Both the position numbers and the translations under genes were made by a program. A stretch of DNA of 64,000 nt. Origin: Melioribacteraceae bacterium (lineage in GTDB: Bacteria; Bacteroidota; Ignavibacteria; Ignavibacteriales; Melioribacteraceae). The notes under the pieces are model-generated. The model worked only from the letters and a program-made list of their open reading frames with translations. It was not told where the DNA came from and made no database searches. Below, one piece after another: positions 35,638 to 43,873 of this stretch (the stretch's first letter is position 1; each line of letters opens with the position of its first letter). The stretch is taken from contig JAKIUC010000002.1 of NCBI GenBank assembly GCA_021647785.1, positions 106,769 through 170,768 on the forward strand, read 5' to 3'.

Positions 35638-36441
35638 TTAAAATTTCTTTCCACCATAAACTCTATCTACTTCTGCAATTACTTGTTCAACAGTAAGTTT
35701 ATTTTTAGCAATTTGCACATCAATAAATTTCTTAACTTCTATTGCTCCATTATTATGTCCGCAAGTGCAATCGGCTAATTCTTTAATGCCACATTGCCCG
35801 CAAGGACATTCGAATGAATTGTAAATTCGATCAAGATCAGAGTATGTTGCTACAACATTATCATTCTTTTCTGCAAATTTTCTTTCAGATGCAAGAAGTT
35901 TTGCAGCAGCTTTTAGACCTTGTTCACTTTCATTTTTAAGATTGCCATATTTTGCTGTTACGGCAGCTATAATTTTTTCATCGCTCTCGGAATTCTCGAC
36001 GCGATCACGAATAAATTCTCTTTGAGCAACCGCATAATTACACTTACAATGTTCTAAAGGGTCTTCATCGCAACCCCCGCAGCCGCACACAAATTTAGAA
36101 GCTATATCAAACACTTTTGCTTCTACAAGAGGATTTGTATTTCTCTGCTCAATAAATTTTGCATCATTATTTTTACTGTTTCTTGATGCATTCGAGTTAA
36201 TTATCGAGATAATTAAAAATGCACCAACAACAATTGTAGCCCCAATCCATAAAGATTTAGTAGTAAACAGCTTTTTAAATATTGCTGCCTGCTCCATCTC
36301 TTTTGCTGCTGCTCTTCTACCCTTTTTCTTTTTACGTTTCTTTTGTATTCCATTAGGGTTTGAGTCTTCAAGCATGTGTCCACAATTTTCACAAAATTTC
36401 GCATTCTCTTGATTATCGTATTTACAAACTTGACATTTCAT
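35638..36441 (-). CDS. Zinc-ribbon membrane protein with two tandem CcmH-like domains
   Basis: About 267 residues from the ATG at 36441, which has GAGG 6 bases upstream (an earlier in-frame codon at 36471 lacks a site). Layout: zinc ribbon (Cys 3, 6, 17, 20), basic Lys/Arg stretch, one membrane helix ('LWIGATIVVGAFLIISII'), then two periplasmic repeats. Repeat 1 has 'CGCGGCDEDPLEHCKC' and 'SDEKIIAAVTAKYGN'; repeat 2 has 'CPCGQCGIKELADCTC' and 'TVEQVIAEVDRVYGG'. The tail of each matches the CcmH/CycL helix ('sdeeIi..v..rYG'), but CcmH has one CxxC, whereas here each repeat has CxCxxC plus CxC. With ccmF downstream, a cytochrome c or copper thiol-delivery role is inferred. Confidence 0.75.
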   Translation of the reverse strand: MKCQVCKYDNQENAKFCENCGHMLEDSNPNGIQKKRKKKKGRRAAAKEMEQAAIFKKLFTTKSLWIGATIVVGAFLIISIINSNASRNSKNNDAKFIEQRNTNPLVEAKVFDIASKFVCGCGGCDEDPLEHCKCNYAVAQREFIRDRVENSESDEKIIAAVTAKYGNLKNESEQGLKAAAKLLASERKFAEKNDNVVATYSDLDRIYNSFECPCGQCGIKELADCTCGHNNGAIEVKKFIDVQIAKNKLTVEQVIAEVDRVYGGKKF

Positions 36442-36461
36442 TTTTACCTCGCAATTAAAAT

Positions 36462-36483
36462 TAGCCGCCAATTAAGGCGGCTA
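36462..36483 (-). terminator. Hairpin between the cus operon and the CcmH-like operon
   Basis: 8-bp stem TAGCCGCC/GGCGGCTA (36462-36469, 36476-36483) with a 6-base loop. On the minus strand it is followed by AATTTTAATT, a weak T-tract. A second small stem GATTTAG/CTAAATC lies just upstream (36495-36520). It probably separates, or attenuates between, the cus genes and the genes from 36441 on. Confidence 0.55.
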
Positions 36484-36527
36484 TTTATGATAAAGATTTA
36501 GATCAGGGATTACCTAAATCCTTAAAA

Positions 36528-37148
36528 CTATTTTACTTTAAAACCATTTTTTTCAAGATTTTTCTTCGCATCATCTATTGAAACTTCTTTCAATTTCATT
36601 CCGCAGAGAGGGCATTCGCCAGCTTCATCCGAAATTACATTCCAATCCATCATATCTTGAAAAACTTTTCCATCACCGTTTTTATCAATGGAGGCTACGT
36701 CAATAGCTCCTTCACGCACAATTGAATCTCCCATTTTTTTGTGTTCTTTTTCCATTTTATCATGACCCATTCCCATCATTTTAGAATGGTCCATTTCCTT
36801 ACCATTACTTTCCATCTTGCCATGTTCTTTCATCATTTTATCGTGGTCCATTCCTTCCATCTTTGAATGGTCCATTTCTTTTCCATGCTCTTTCATCATT
36901 TTATCATGACCTTTCATATCACCATGTTCTTTCATTTTTGGGCAATCTTTTTTATCTTCCATTTTACATTCGTCATCTTTTTTACCTTCTTTATCTTTGC
37001 AGCAGTCTTTCATCCCTTCTGTTTTTTCCATTTTACATTTTTTCTCAGCTTTCTCAGCTTTTTCAGGTGCATCTTGTGCAGTTATTGAATTGCCAATAAA
37101 AAAGAGGGCAATAATTATAATTGATGCAAGTTTCACTATGTTTTTCAT
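36528..37148 (-). CDS. Periplasmic Met/His/Cys-rich metal-binding protein with C-terminal CPLCGM domain
   Basis: 206 residues, signal peptide ending 'GNSITAQ'. A Lys/Glu/Cys section ('CKMEKTEGMKDCCKDK') leads to repeats of the form 'MKEHGKEMDHSKM' rich in Met and His. The last 60 residues form a compact module: 'DKNGDGKVFQD', an EF-hand-like acidic loop, then 'DWNVISDEAGECPLCGMKL', the cysteine pair of heavy-metal-binding domains. The same module ends CusB at 40455. It is the last gene of the cusCBA operon, 71 bases after cusA, in the place where enterobacteria carry the CusF metallochaperone, so a similar Cu(I) delivery or buffering role is inferred. Confidence 0.8.
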   Translation of the reverse strand: MKNIVKLASIIIIALFFIGNSITAQDAPEKAEKAEKKCKMEKTEGMKDCCKDKEGKKDDECKMEDKKDCPKMKEHGDMKGHDKMMKEHGKEMDHSKMEGMDHDKMMKEHGKMESNGKEMDHSKMMGMGHDKMEKEHKKMGDSIVREGAIDVASIDKNGDGKVFQDMMDWNVISDEAGECPLCGMKLKEVSIDDAKKNLEKNGFKVK

Positions 37149-37219
37149 TTTACTTCTCCTATTATGTTTTTTATTTGCGGAAATATTTATCCCCGCTATT
37201 TTTCACTTTTCACTTTTCA

Positions 37220-40200
37220 CTAATCTTCTAGAACCGCTGCTTCGCCCAACTCTTTTCTCATCTCTTTCTTTTTGATGATATAAAATATTGCTGGGAATAA
37301 TGCTAACTCCATTATAAAGCTTGTTAAAATACCGCCAACCATAGGTGCTGCAATTCTCTTCATAACATCAGAGCCAATACCTGTACCTATAATTATAGGG
37401 AGCAAGCCAAGCATTGTTGTCATAACAGTCATCATTTTTGGTCTAATTCTTTTAACAGCTCCTTCAAATATTGCTTCTCTTAAATCAGCCAATGTTTTCA
37501 TCATACCATTCTTTTTAAATCTTTCATAAGCAATATCAAGGTAAAGAAGCATTATAACGCCTGTCTCAGCACTTATACCGAGCAAGGCTATTACTCCTAC
37601 CCAAACAGCTACGCTTATATTAAAATCGGCAATATACATGAACCATACTGCACCAACCATCGAGAACGGTAAGGCAAGTAAAATAATTCCAGTTTTTATC
37701 CAAGATTTCGTGTTGATATAGAGCAGCAGTATAACAATCAAAAGAGTAATTGGTATAACCATTGCTAGCCTCTTGCTCGAGCGTTCCATATACTCATACT
37801 GACCACTCCATATCAACGAATATCCTTGAGGGAGTTCAATTTGTTCATTAATAACTTCCTGTGCATTTTTAACATATGTACCAACATCAATATCTTTAAG
37901 ATCGATATAAACCCAGGCATTAGGACGTGCATTTTCAGATTTTATAGCAGGCGGTCCTTTTTTAATTTGCATCTCTGCAAGTTCCGAAAGTAAAACATTT
38001 CCACCGTTCATAATTGGAACTCTAACTCTCCTAAGATCTTCAATGCTTTCACGGTAATCTCTTTGGTACCTAAGATTTACCGAGTATCTTTCCAAACCTT
38101 CTACAGTTTTTGTTATATTCATTCCACCAATAGCAGACATAATTACATCTTGAACATCACCAATAGTTAAACCATAACGTGCTATTGCTTCTCTGTCGAT
38201 ATCGAAGTCAACATAATTACCACCAGCCGATCTTTCAGCGTAAACAGACCTTGTACCGGGTATTGTTTTTGCTACTTGTTCAATTTCTTTACCAATATTT
38301 TGAAGTACTTGTAAATCGGGACCAGCTATTTTAATTCCCACCGGTGTTTTGATGCCGGTAGCAAGCATATCTATTCTCGTTTTAATAGGCATAGTCCAGG
38401 CATTTGTAAGACCAGGAATTTGAATTGCTGCATTCAGTTCTTCCACCAATTTATCGGGTGTCATACCTTCCCGCCATTCATCACGAGGTTTTAGCTGTAT
38501 GGTGGTTTCAATCATTGATAGCGGTGCAGGGTCAGTTGCTGTTTCTGCCCGCCCAATTTTACCAAATACTGATTCAACTTCAGGAAAAGTTTTTATTATT
38601 CTATCTGTTTGCTGCAATAGCTCTTTAGCTTTGGTTACAGATATTCCGGGGAGAGTTGTTGGCATATATAATAAGTCGCCTTCATATAATGGAGGCATAA
38701 ATTCTGAGCCAAGTTTTGAATATGGGATGTAAGTTATTAACATTATTACAAGTGCAATACCAAGTGTTAGCCATCTTTTTTTCAAAACAAAATCAACAAC
38801 CGGATGATATATTTTTGCCAAAAATTTAGCAATAGGGTTCTCTGCCTCAGAACGCATTTTGCCTCGTACAAAGAACCCAAGTAAAATTGGAACAATTGTT
38901 ACAGCAAGTATTGCAGCTGCACCCATTGAATAGGTTTTTGTATATGCAAGTGGTTTAAATAATCTTCCTTCCTGCATCTCCAATGTAAAAACCGGGAGAA
39001 AAGAGACAGTAATAACAAGAAGTGAATAGAATATAGGTGGACCAACTTCTTTAGCCGATTCTAAAATAATATCCCAGTGGGGTCTTTGCTTTTCTTTCGG
39101 TAAATGCTGGTTAATCGACATATGTGTATGAGCATTTTCAACCATTATTATTGCAGCATCCACCATTGCCCCTACAGCTATTGCTATCCCCCCAAGCGAC
39201 ATGATGTTAGCGTTAATACCTTGGTAATACATAACTATATAGGCAGCCAAAACAGCAGTAGGAATGGTAAAAATTGCAACCAGCGAACTACGAAAATGTA
39301 ATAGAAAAATAATTATTATAAATGCTACAATTAAACTCTCTTCTAATAAGGTTACCATTAAATTGTCAATAGCCGCTTCAATTAGTTCAGACCTATCGTA
39401 AGATGTAATTATTTTAACATCTTCGGGTAATGATGATTGAAGTTCTGCCAATCTATCTTTTACACGATTAATTACATCAAGTGCATTTTCACCATAGCGC
39501 ATTATAATTATGCCGCCCACTGTTTCACCTTCACCGTTCCAATCGGCAATACCGCGTCTTAACTCTGGGCCAATATCTATTGTAGCTACATTTTCTAAGT
39601 AAATTGGAGTTCCGGTTTCATGGTTGTATCCAATTGCTATTTTTTTCAAATCCTCGGTGCTTTTTATATAACCAAGCCCGCGAACCATAAATTCCATCTC
39701 GCCTATTTCAAGTAATCTTCCTCCAACATCATTATTGCTTTCTTTTATAGCCTTCTTCACTTTGCTCAGAGGTATTCCGAATGAAGCTAATTTGTTAGGA
39801 TCAAGATTCACTTGATATTGTTTTACAAATCCACCGATGCTTGCAACTTCAGAAACACCTGGTAATGCAGATAACTCATATCGCAGGAACCAATCCTGAA
39901 TAGACCTTAATTCCTGCAAATCTCTTTTATCAGATTCAAGGACATATTGATAAACCCAGCCTAAGCCAGTTGCATCGGGACCAAGCTGCGGTGTAACACC
40001 TTCGGGCAAATCACCCTGCATTGAACTAAGGTATTCAAGCACACGGCTTCGTGCCCAATACATATCAGTGCCGTCATCAAAAATTATATAAACCATTGAA
40101 AACCCGAAGAACGAATATCCGCGAACCACAGTTGCAAAAGGGACTGCAAGCATTTTAGTAGTCATAGGATATGTTACTTGGTCTTCAACAATTTGCGGAC

Positions 40201-40399
40201 CCTGTCCGGCATACTCAGTATAAATAATAACCTGCACATCACTTAAATCGGGCTGTGCATCAACAGCAATATTTTTTATTGAATAGATGCCGCCTACAAT
40301 CACGACTATCGTTAACAATACTACCATAAATTTATTATTGATAGACGCTTCAATCAGTTTCGAAATGAAACCTTCTTTTTGATCATCTGTTGCTATCAT
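37220..40399 (-). CDS. cusA: CusA-type Cu(I)/Ag(I) RND efflux pump
   Basis: 1059-residue inner-membrane RND pump. All three methionines of the CusA metal site are kept in recognisable contexts: 'LLYMPTTLPG', 'PAPLSMIETTIQL' and 'TRIDMLATGIKTP'. The helix-4 signature 'VGAMVDAAIIMVENAH' is the monovalent-cation (HME4) form. These together argue for copper/silver rather than Zn/Co/Ni. It works with CusB and CusC encoded just upstream. A hairpin (40420-40448) lies between cusB and cusA. Confidence 0.95.
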   Translation of the reverse strand: MIATDDQKEGFISKLIEASINNKFMVVLLTIVVIVGGIYSIKNIAVDAQPDLSDVQVIIYTEYAGQGPQIVEDQVTYPMTTKMLAVPFATVVRGYSFFGFSMVYIIFDDGTDMYWARSRVLEYLSSMQGDLPEGVTPQLGPDATGLGWVYQYVLESDKRDLQELRSIQDWFLRYELSALPGVSEVASIGGFVKQYQVNLDPNKLASFGIPLSKVKKAIKESNNDVGGRLLEIGEMEFMVRGLGYIKSTEDLKKIAIGYNHETGTPIYLENVATIDIGPELRRGIADWNGEGETVGGIIIMRYGENALDVINRVKDRLAELQSSLPEDVKIITSYDRSELIEAAIDNLMVTLLEESLIVAFIIIIFLLHFRSSLVAIFTIPTAVLAAYIVMYYQGINANIMSLGGIAIAVGAMVDAAIIMVENAHTHMSINQHLPKEKQRPHWDIILESAKEVGPPIFYSLLVITVSFLPVFTLEMQEGRLFKPLAYTKTYSMGAAAILAVTIVPILLGFFVRGKMRSEAENPIAKFLAKIYHPVVDFVLKKRWLTLGIALVIMLITYIPYSKLGSEFMPPLYEGDLLYMPTTLPGISVTKAKELLQQTDRIIKTFPEVESVFGKIGRAETATDPAPLSMIETTIQLKPRDEWREGMTPDKLVEELNAAIQIPGLTNAWTMPIKTRIDMLATGIKTPVGIKIAGPDLQVLQNIGKEIEQVAKTIPGTRSVYAERSAGGNYVDFDIDREAIARYGLTIGDVQDVIMSAIGGMNITKTVEGLERYSVNLRYQRDYRESIEDLRRVRVPIMNGGNVLLSELAEMQIKKGPPAIKSENARPNAWVYIDLKDIDVGTYVKNAQEVINEQIELPQGYSLIWSGQYEYMERSSKRLAMVIPITLLIVILLLYINTKSWIKTGIILLALPFSMVGAVWFMYIADFNISVAVWVGVIALLGISAETGVIMLLYLDIAYERFKKNGMMKTLADLREAIFEGAVKRIRPKMMTVMTTMLGLLPIIIGTGIGSDVMKRIAAPMVGGILTSFIMELALFPAIFYIIKKKEMRKELGEAAVLED

Positions 40400-40419
40400 A
40401 ATTTATTCTCCAATTAATA

Positions 40420-40448
40420 GAACGCTGATTTTTATATAATCAGCGTTC
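40420..40448 (-). promoter_or_regulatory. Intra-operon hairpin between cusB and cusA
   Basis: 11-bp stem GAACGCTGATT/AATCAGCGTTC (40420-40430 with 40438-40448) and a 7-base loop in the 55-base gap. There is no T-run on the minus strand, so RNA processing or stability is more likely than termination. Confidence 0.5.
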
Positions 40449-40454
40449 CATTTT

Positions 40455-42176
40455 CTATTTATATTCAAAACCGTTTTCTTTAAGATTGTTTTTTGCTTCA
40501 TCAATTGTAACTTCTTTCAATGTCATTCCGCAAAGAATACATTTACCTGGTTCGTCCGAAATAACGTTCCAATCCATCAAATCTTGGAATACTTTTCCAT
40601 CTCCATTTGCATCAATTGCATTTAAATCTATTATTCCTTCTCTTACCATAGAGGGTTGATGATCCATTCCACTATGCTCATCCATATCCATTTTAGAATC
40701 TTCCGATTTTTCCATGTTCATGTTTTGTGTTTCTTGAACTTCTGATTCCATAACCCTACCATCACTCATATCCATATTTTCATGTTCAGCTGCATCGGAT
40801 GATGTGAATAGCTTTACTGCTGAACGTAAACTACTTTCAGAATCAAGCATAAATTGAGATGATGTAACAATCATATCACCTTCTTGAACACCTTTCAATA
40901 TCTGATAATATCCATCAGAATAAAGCCCAAGTTTAACTTCAACAGGTTTAAATCTTCCTACACCAAGAGCAAGCATTATTAGAGTTTTCTTACCACTACG
41001 CAATACAGCAGTTTCAGGAACTGTAGGCTGCATTCCAAATCTTTTACCAAATATCTCAACATTACCGAACATTGCTGGTTTTAACTCACCACTTCTATTC
41101 TTTAAATCAATTCTAATTTGAACAGTACGTGTTTTAGGATCAACTGTAGGATAAATAAAGGAAATTTTACCTTTATAAATTTTAGACGGATTATATGAAA
41201 AAGCTGTTTCAACAGTTGAACCAAGTTCAATTTTATTTAATTCACTTTCATATATATCTGCTTTTAACCACAGATTTGTTAAATCTGCAATCTTTGTAAT
41301 TTCTCTACCTGCATTTATTTTTTCCCCTTCGTTTACTTTTTTTGTTAAAACAGTTCCAGCAAAAGGGGCGTAGATAGTCATTAGTTTAGTTACGTTTTTG
41401 GTCTCAATTAATTTTTCAATATCACTTTTACTGATGTCGTAAAGTTCCAATTTCCTAATCGCATTTTTAACTAAATCACTTCCGCTGTTAAGAATTTCAG
41501 AATCGCTGCTGCCGCTAACTGCTTTTTCATAAGATACAGCCGTAAGAAGTTCTTGTTGAGCAGCTACTAATTCAGGTGAATAGATTTCAACTAATTTCTC
41601 ACCTTTTTTAACTTCTTGCCCAGTATAATTAACATATAGTTTCTCTATCCAGCCGCCTACTTTTGTATTTACAACATATTCTACTCTTTCGTCTGTAAAA
41701 AGAATACCATTTGTAAATATTGTAGATGATATATCACGCAGTTTAACATGTTCAATTTTAACATTCATTGATTGCATAACAGCACCATCAACAGTTACAA
41801 CACCACTCGCTGCACCTTCATCTTCATAAACAGGTACAAGGTCCATTCCCATTCTTGATTTACCAGGTTCGTCGTAAACTTCGTTCGGATTCATTGGTGC
41901 TCGGTAGTACATTATTTTCTTTTCACCTGAACTTGTTGTACTTGATGCAGTTGTATTAGATTTTATGGGTAATAGTTTCATCCCGCAAATAGGGCAGTCC
42001 CCAGGTTCTTCCTCAATAATATTAGGATGCATGCCGCATGTATATAATTTTTTTTGACCATCATGTTCGTGGGCTTCTGCAGCAGAATTATCAGAAAGGA
42101 AGTAATAACCACCTGCTCCACTAAAAGCACCTATTATAAAAACTATCAAATAGATTAAGATCTTGTTGTTCATCAA
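40455..42176 (-). CDS. cusB: CusB-type periplasmic adaptor with N- and C-terminal metal-binding modules
   Basis: 573 residues, longer than E. coli CusB. N-terminal anchor helix; heavy-metal-binding domain 1 ('YTCGMHPNIIEEEPGDCPICGMKL'-like, residues about 44-68); a second copy without Cys ('YRAPMNPNEVYDEPGKSRMGM'); then the RND adaptor fold with a coiled hairpin ('YSPELVAAQQELLTAVSYEKA'). A His/Met linker ('DMDEHSGMDHQPSM') leads to a C-terminal module 'DANGDGKVFQDLMDW...CILCGMTLKEV', the same as in the protein at 36528. It links CusA to CusC and is thought to hand Cu(I) to the pump. It is 54 bases after cusC. Confidence 0.93.
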   Translation of the reverse strand: MMNNKILIYLIVFIIGAFSGAGGYYFLSDNSAAEAHEHDGQKKLYTCGMHPNIIEEEPGDCPICGMKLLPIKSNTTASSTTSSGEKKIMYYRAPMNPNEVYDEPGKSRMGMDLVPVYEDEGAASGVVTVDGAVMQSMNVKIEHVKLRDISSTIFTNGILFTDERVEYVVNTKVGGWIEKLYVNYTGQEVKKGEKLVEIYSPELVAAQQELLTAVSYEKAVSGSSDSEILNSGSDLVKNAIRKLELYDISKSDIEKLIETKNVTKLMTIYAPFAGTVLTKKVNEGEKINAGREITKIADLTNLWLKADIYESELNKIELGSTVETAFSYNPSKIYKGKISFIYPTVDPKTRTVQIRIDLKNRSGELKPAMFGNVEIFGKRFGMQPTVPETAVLRSGKKTLIMLALGVGRFKPVEVKLGLYSDGYYQILKGVQEGDMIVTSSQFMLDSESSLRSAVKLFTSSDAAEHENMDMSDGRVMESEVQETQNMNMEKSEDSKMDMDEHSGMDHQPSMVREGIIDLNAIDANGDGKVFQDLMDWNVISDEPGKCILCGMTLKEVTIDEAKNNLKENGFEYK

Positions 42177-42229
42177 AAATACTCCTTTGTCTCGGTGTAA
42201 TCCCAGTTTTATCGGGACGAAGCCGGACG

Positions 42230-43513
42230 TTATAATTTATTATTAATTATTTTTTCACCAGTTAAGAACTCTAATTGTGTTAAACTTGTATAAAATTTAG
42301 TACGAACTTTTATTAGTTCGGTTTTAATTTTTAGTATATCCTCTTCAGCTTGTATCACGTTTACAAAATCAATTTTTGCAACCTGATAATCTGCGAGAGC
42401 TGCTTGAAGCGATTGCTCGGCTTGTGGGAGCAGACTTTCTGTAATTAAGTTTTCCCTAATTTTTAACTCTCGTATTTTTGCTGTAATTTTTCCAAAATTT
42501 TGATTAAGTGTTTGTATGGAAGCGCTATATCTATCTCTATTTAAAATTTGGAGAAACTGTGCTTCACTAACTTTTGCCGATTTATTACCACCGTAGTTAA
42601 TTGGCAGCGTAATACCAACCACTACAGAAAAAAGGTCATTAAGATTAGCTCCAGTTCTTTCTATATAATCTCTTTGAGAATATTGAAGCCCAAATTTGAA
42701 ATCAGGATAAAATGCATACTCTGCATTCTCTTCCATCAACCTAGTTTTTTCTTCAGCGAACTTAATCCCTTTTAAAAATGGTCGCTTCTCTTTTGCCAAA
42801 GTAATTAGTGTTCCTGTTGTATAGTCAAATTTTTCTATTGGTGAAATTTCATCAGTAATTATAGGTGAAGTTTCTTCACGAATTAAGAGAGCGTTTAATT
42901 CAGCAATTAACGATTCTTCTTTACCGTTTAGAATTTCTATTTTATCTCGCACCCTAGTAATTTGAACTTCAACCTGAATTATGTTGTGCAGACTTGCTCG
43001 GGAGACTTCGTAGTTACTTTTTGCCACTTCTGAAATTTTATGCAGCAATATTTTACTTTCTCCAGCAAGTACAATTTCTCCTCTTGTTAAACGTAGTTCA
43101 TAATAAAACTTAGAAACATCTCTCCTAATCTGATTTTTCAGATCTTCAATTTCTTCACGAATTATCAATGTATCAACAGCTTTTACATCCGAAGCAGAAC
43201 TTAAAGCGCCAGGGAAAGGTATAGTTTGGCTTAGCCCAATCATCTTACCTGTCATCGGTTCCTGTGTAAACGAGAAGGAATTTGTTGGCAAGTTTAATAA
43301 ACCTAATGTTAGCAAAGGATCAGGTAAATTGGTTCCAATTTCAATTCGTGAAATTGAAGCATTTAATTTAGAATAGGATACTTGGATTTGTGGGCTAACT
43401 TGGATTGCTTCATCAATAAGCTGCTGCAAATACTCATCATCATTCTGACCAGAGATACTAATAAAACTTAGCATCAGTATGACAAAAGTACATGAGAATA
43501 GTTTTTTATTCAT
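42230..43513 (-). CDS. cusC: TolC-family outer-membrane channel (CusC-like)
   Basis: 427 residues with signal peptide ('FVILMLSFISISGQ') and the duplicated coiled-coil layout of OEP/TolC proteins, including 'LLTLGLLNLPTNSFSFTQEPMTGKMIGLSQTIPFPG'-type strands split around residues 60-100 and 'YQVAKIDFVNVIQAEEDIL'. It forms the outer-membrane duct of the Cus system. It is the first gene of the operon and has a sigma-54-like promoter at 43620-43637. Confidence 0.9.
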   Translation of the reverse strand: MNKKLFSCTFVILMLSFISISGQNDDEYLQQLIDEAIQVSPQIQVSYSKLNASISRIEIGTNLPDPLLTLGLLNLPTNSFSFTQEPMTGKMIGLSQTIPFPGALSSASDVKAVDTLIIREEIEDLKNQIRRDVSKFYYELRLTRGEIVLAGESKILLHKISEVAKSNYEVSRASLHNIIQVEVQITRVRDKIEILNGKEESLIAELNALLIREETSPIITDEISPIEKFDYTTGTLITLAKEKRPFLKGIKFAEEKTRLMEENAEYAFYPDFKFGLQYSQRDYIERTGANLNDLFSVVVGITLPINYGGNKSAKVSEAQFLQILNRDRYSASIQTLNQNFGKITAKIRELKIRENLITESLLPQAEQSLQAALADYQVAKIDFVNVIQAEEDILKIKTELIKVRTKFYTSLTQLEFLTGEKIINNKL

Positions 43514-43619
43514 TTTAGTTCCTATGTAATTAATAAATATAATTAAACTTAGTTTATTTATTTAAGACTTGCTGACTAATTAATCCCAAATTTTGCAGCA
43601 TTTTATAAAGGTTACCTAT

Positions 43620-43637
43620 AGCCAATTAGTGTGCCAA
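43620..43637 (-). promoter_or_regulatory. Sigma-54-like promoter of the cusCBA operon
   Basis: Minus strand TTGGCACACTAATTGGCT. The -24 block TTGGCAC is a full consensus match; the -12 block is TTGG instead of TTGC at GG-N10 spacing. The inferred start is near 43610, and the centre of the dyad 43684-43723 lies 93-94 bases upstream. The weak -12 base is the main doubt. Confidence 0.5.
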
Positions 43638-43683
43638 CAAAATACTTATGTTTTAGAGAGGAATTAACGAATAAGAGTCTTCT

Positions 43684-43723
43684 ATTTTTAAGATTCTTTA
43701 ATCGTTTAAAGAATCTTAAAAAT
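43684..43723. promoter_or_regulatory. 18-bp perfect dyad, probable NtrC-type activator site (copy 1)
   Basis: ATTTTTAAGATTCTTTAA, 4-base centre, then its exact complement (43684-43701 and 43706-43723). It sits between divergent cusC and the SPFH gene, almost equidistant from both sigma-54-like promoters. The outer blocks TTTTTAAGA-N20-TCTTAAA recur at 48323-48358 in the other intergenic region flanking the NtrC-type system. No T-run follows, so it is not a terminator. The rest of the 350-base gap has no gene. Confidence 0.65.
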
Positions 43724-43770
43724 AATTTTCTGATAAATCTGTTTAAGGGAGTTCTTTTAGAAGTTTTTTC

Positions 43771-43788
43771 TTGGCTCATTAATTGATT
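43771..43788 (+). promoter_or_regulatory. Sigma-54-like promoter of the SPFH lipoprotein gene
   Basis: TTGGCTCATTAATTGATT, nearly the same as the cusC promoter on the other strand (shared TTGGC, CA, TAATTG). The -12 block reads TTGA instead of TTGC. The inferred start near 43798 puts the dyad centre 94-95 bases upstream. Confidence 0.4.
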
Positions 43789-43873
43789 AGTAAAATATGT
43801 GGTGGTTTTAATACGGATTAATTAATTATTAAACTTTAGCTATAGTTGGTAGCAAAAAAAAGGAGTGATAACT

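Noticed and set aside
36863..37275. Plus-strand Phe/His-rich frames opposite the metal-binding protein
   Set aside because: Shadows of Lys/Met/Glu codons on the coding strand.
43620..43637. Calling the cusC promoter a certain sigma-54 promoter
   Set aside because: The -12 dinucleotide is GG, not GC, so it is listed only as sigma-54-like; the case depends on the shared dyad geometry.
43684..43723. 18-bp hairpin read as a terminator
   Set aside because: No T-run on either side and it lies between divergent genes; the repeat of its outer blocks at 48.3 kb fits a regulator site better.
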